DNA of 64,000 bases from positions 25,316-89,315 of the forward strand of contig NZ_LFIP02000014.1 in NCBI RefSeq assembly GCF_001189235.2, read 5' to 3'. Positions 61,449 to 64,000 of the stretch are shown here, in pieces. The position numbers and the translations under genes are program-made. The DNA is from Bradyrhizobium embrapense (GTDB taxonomy: Bacteria; Pseudomonadota; Alphaproteobacteria; Rhizobiales; Xanthobacteraceae). Every line of letters starts with the position of its first letter. Positions within the stretch are counted from its first letter, which is position 1. The notes beneath the pieces are model-generated. The model saw only the letters and a program-made list of their open reading frames with translations, was not told the origin of the DNA and did no database searches.

Positions 61449-63244
61449 AACTTGGCCTTCCCGACTCGCGGCATTTCCTGGCGGTAGGCTCGGCTAACGT
61501 CCCGCTGCTCGCTCTTGCAGTCTTCGCGATGCTGCTGGACGCTTTGTTAACGGTCATGAGACCGTGGCCATTGAAGGTCGTCATCGATCGCGTCATTCCC
61601 CCGTCACCAAGGACGATCCACGTACCCTTCATCGGGGAATGGTTGAGCGATCCAGCGATCGAACGGCTGCCGATCCTTTATGGTGCCTGCGCAACGACAA
61701 TCCTGATTGCCATTGGCACCGGGCTTCTCACCTACTGGTATACACGGACCATGGGTGAGATTTCCCAACGTTATGTGTTCTCGTTGCGCCAGATACTATT
61801 CGCCCATATGCAGCGGCTGTCACTGTTGTTTCACGACCGCCAGCGCACCGGTGACCTGACCGCGCGGCTGACGTCCGACGTTCAATCCATCCAGGATGTC
61901 GTTGCAAACAATAGCGTCATACTGCTGGGCAACATGTTTCTGTTGCTTGGTATGATCGTCATGATGTTATGGCTGAATTGGAAGTTCGCATTGATTGCGC
62001 TTTCAGTCGCACCGATTCTGTTCCTTAGCATCTATAATAACACACGCCACATCAAGAACGCTTCGCGGCAGGCAAGGAGCAGCGCAGGACACCTCGCCTC
62101 ACTTGCCCAGGAAACATTGTCGTCGATTCGCATCGTGCAGGGATTGGCGCAGGAAGACCAACTGGACAGACGCTTTGCAGCCCAGAGCACCAAAAGCTTG
62201 CAGGCCTACCTCTATGGCGTGAAATACCAAGCCGCAGTAGCGCCGATCGTGGATATTCTCGCGGCGATCGGTTTGTGCCTCGTTATGTGGTTTGGCGCTA
62301 CGTGGGTCATGGCCGGCGAGCTTACGACGGGTGACGTCGTAATATTCTTTGCATATGTCACAAATCTCTACAGTCCCATGCGAGCTCTCTCCAAATCGTC
62401 GAACTCGACGGCGCGAGCGCTTGTCGGAATTGAGCGCATTGCCGAGGTGCTCAAGACGCGCAGCGACGTCGCTGACCTTCCCGGCGCCAAACCCCTGCGG
62501 GTTGGGGCGGGAGAAATCGAGTTTCGGGACGTTTCCTTTGCATATCCCGGAAGGCCGCGGACATTGGAATCGATCAACCTGGTTATCAATCCGGGGGAAA
62601 CCGTGGCTATCGTGGGAGCGACAGGGACCGGAAAGAGCACCCTCGTCAGTCTGGTCCCGCGGCTTTACGATCCCGTGCAGGGTGCGGTGTTGATCGACGG
62701 GCAGGATGTTCGTACTCATTCTGTTAAATCAGTGCGCAGCCAGATCAGCATGGTGCTGCAAGATTCACTGCTTTTCAGCGGTACTATTCGCGAAAATATT
62801 GCATTCGGGCGACCAGAGTCGACGGACGAAGAGATTATCGCGGCAGCCCGCGTGGCGAAAGCTCACGATTTCATTCACACGCTGCCCGACGGCTATGATA
62901 CGGAGATCTCCGAAGGGGGCACCACGCTCTCGGGCGGCCAGCGGCAGCGTATTTCCATTGCACGAGCCTGCCTGCGGAACAGCCCAATCCTCGTACTTGA
63001 CGAGCCGACGAGCGGATTGGACGTGGTCTCAGAGCGGGCTGTGATCCAGGCACTCGCGGCGGCAGCAAAAGCCAGGACCACTCTGATTATTGCGCACCGA
63101 TTGGCAACGGTGCGTTTCGCCGATCGCATCATCGTGTTGGATCGCGGGCGCATCGTCGAAATGGGTACGCACCAGCAGTTATTGGCGAATCTGGGAGGGT
63201 ATGCCCGCCTTTATGATCTGCAATCTCTTCAGTGCAAAACCTGA
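61445..63244 (+). CDS. ABC exporter, fused membrane and ATPase domains
   Basis: The 599-residue half-transporter starts at a GTG at 61445 that overlaps the upstream stop (GTGA). Six membrane helices occupy about residues 15-310 (VPLLALAVFAMLLDALL, ILIAIGTGLLTYWY, ILLGNMFLLLGMIVMMLWL and others). The ATPase domain has Walker A GATGTGKST, Q-loop VLQDSLLFSG, signature LSGGQRQR, Walker B ILVLDEPTSGLD and H-loop IIAHRLATV. It is of the MsbA/LmrA/HlyB type and works as a dimer. The coupling makes it the likely exporter of whatever the P-loop NTPase and peptidase-CapA protein make or mature. It looks intact. Confidence 0.9.
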   Translation: MKLGLPDSRHFLAVGSANVPLLALAVFAMLLDALLTVMRPWPLKVVIDRVIPPSPRTIHVPFIGEWLSDPAIERLPILYGACATTILIAIGTGLLTYWYTRTMGEISQRYVFSLRQILFAHMQRLSLLFHDRQRTGDLTARLTSDVQSIQDVVANNSVILLGNMFLLLGMIVMMLWLNWKFALIALSVAPILFLSIYNNTRHIKNASRQARSSAGHLASLAQETLSSIRIVQGLAQEDQLDRRFAAQSTKSLQAYLYGVKYQAAVAPIVDILAAIGLCLVMWFGATWVMAGELTTGDVVIFFAYVTNLYSPMRALSKSSNSTARALVGIERIAEVLKTRSDVADLPGAKPLRVGAGEIEFRDVSFAYPGRPRTLESINLVINPGETVAIVGATGTGKSTLVSLVPRLYDPVQGAVLIDGQDVRTHSVKSVRSQISMVLQDSLLFSGTIRENIAFGRPESTDEEIIAAARVAKAHDFIHTLPDGYDTEISEGGTTLSGGQRQRISIARACLRNSPILVLDEPTSGLDVVSERAVIQALAAAAKARTTLIIAHRLATVRFADRIIVLDRGRIVEMGTHQQLLANLGGYARLYDLQSLQCKT

Positions 63245-63449
63245 AAAGCAATTTTCGGCATCCGAGATCACTGCGTGATTCCGCGGAACATTCGCCCTCA
63301 TTGATGCGGAGTCACAGGCTCCGCGCAACCTAGCTGCGCACTTCGTCGGCCAGCGGATGCAAAACGTCGGTCCCGGCCGGACCGACCAGGCTGCGGCCGA
63401 TGCCCTTGTCCGCCCAGGCGAAGCCATCCATGGCGTGACGCAATTGCGA
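63245..63449 (-). other. Possible gene tail on the minus strand
   Basis: The minus strand reads DGFAWADKGIGRSLVGPAGT, DVLHPLADEVRS and stops at about 63330. It is natural-looking but too short to assign. Confidence 0.25.
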
Positions 63450-63787
63450 GCACCGGAATCCGATCGACATCGACATTCCGTTGCACCCGGCGCTTACTGT
63501 GAGCGTTGCAGCGGCGGAGGTGAGCGGCAACATGACGTTCCTGATCGCCGAATCGGCAAGCCGTTCACGGCGAACGGGTTGGAAACAAGTTCAAAGCCTG
63601 GTGCCGCCAAGCTGATCTTCCGCACTGCGTCCGCAAGGCCACGTCAACCGCGCTCGCCGAGTCCGGTGCTCCGCCGCACGAGATCATGGCTGTTACCGGA
63701 CACCAGACGTTGGAGGAAGTTGAACGGTACACAAAGGCAGCCAGTCGCAGAAAGACAGCCGACGCAGCAATGGCAAAATTGGTCTAA
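63450..63787 (+). pseudogene. Tyrosine recombinase (phage integrase) C-terminal remnant
   Basis: Pieces in alternating frames read MTFLIAE, then GKPFTANG, then PHCVRKATSTALAESGAPPH, EIMAVTGHQTLEEVERYTKA and ASRRKTADAAMAKLV with a stop at 63787. The TGHxxLxxVxxYT segment with its terminal tyrosine is the catalytic end of tyrosine recombinases. At least two frameshifts and loss of the N-terminal half make it inactive. It marks a former integration event at the right edge. Confidence 0.72.
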
Positions 63788-64000
63788 GACGCGACAACTT
63801 TATCGGGCGCTGATCAATTCCAGGACCGAGTCCATCGGGGGCACGACGGAATATCCAGAGTTCATCACAGCAGTGCTCCTCAAGCCAGGAATGCGAGAAT
63901 TATATCAAACGGAACAAATTGGCTGATCAAGCCGATCACCCGGAGGTTGTTTTGGGCAACGTAACGCTCAACCTCGACAACCGGACCGCCACTATCCCCG
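63788..64000 (+). other. Window end without a recognisable gene
   Basis: No recognisable product up to the window edge. Confidence 0.2.

Overview
The window looks like part of a Bradyrhizobium-type symbiosis island. Three things support this. First, there are three tts boxes (the TtsI-binding promoters of rhizobial type III secretion), each directly upstream of an effector-like gene. Second, there is one nod box. Third, there is a high-GC mosaic in which intact genes alternate with frameshifted or truncated remnants of transposase, integrase, ParB, transporters, porin and permease genes. A DUF2285 (QseM-like) gene and an integrase remnant suggest a past or present integrative element. No rRNA, tRNA or CRISPR array was recognised.

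Layout. 0-5 kb: two overlapping unknown genes, a beta-trefoil lectin-like gene, small remnants and a stand-alone radical SAM/SPASM protein. 5.6-7.5 kb: a cytochrome P450 and a small membrane protein. 8-12.5 kb: a tts-box effector gene, a nod box with a short truncated secreted ORF, and a broken C48 (SUMO-protease, NopD/XopD-like) effector. 13.2-14.9 kb: an ABC exporter. 15.5-22.3 kb: a minus-strand jetABCD Wadjet plasmid-defence operon whose jetA carries a frameshift. 23-24.6 kb: an AbiE-type toxin-antitoxin pair with an operator over its promoter. 24.8-26.1 kb: an MHS-family MFS transporter, with two decayed paralogues at 31 and 55 kb. 27.1-29.3 kb: a ParB remnant and a hipBA module preceded by four operators with an exact 27-bp period. 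32.3-35.7 kb: an autotransporter with a metalloprotease-like passenger. 36.5 kb: a SET-domain protein. 37.9-45.8 kb: two related tts-box effectors, an IHF-like gene, a type III polyketide synthase and a DUF2285 gene. 46.7-51.7 kb: a carbohydrate operon (ribokinase family, SDR, HAD phosphatase) whose ABC transporter has decayed, followed by a TIM-barrel protein fused to a degenerate sigma-54-activator AAA+ domain. 52-56.8 kb: a graveyard of pseudogenes. 56.9-63.2 kb: a CobW-like GTPase (frameshifted), then three overlapping genes encoding a P-loop NTPase, a zinc metallopeptidase-CapA fusion and an ABC exporter. 63.4 kb: an integrase remnant.

The genes fall into three themes: host interaction (effectors, autotransporter, SET protein, polyketide synthase, P450), island maintenance and defence (Wadjet, AbiE, HipBA, DUF2285), and accessory metabolism or export. 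The most promising uncharacterised system is the coupled NTPase / metallopeptidase-CapA / ABC exporter operon at 58.0-63.2 kb. Next come the degenerate TIM-barrel/AAA+ regulator, the effector pair sharing a C-terminal module, and the four-operator hip array. Frameshifts reported here could be real decay or sequencing error; the sequence alone cannot tell.
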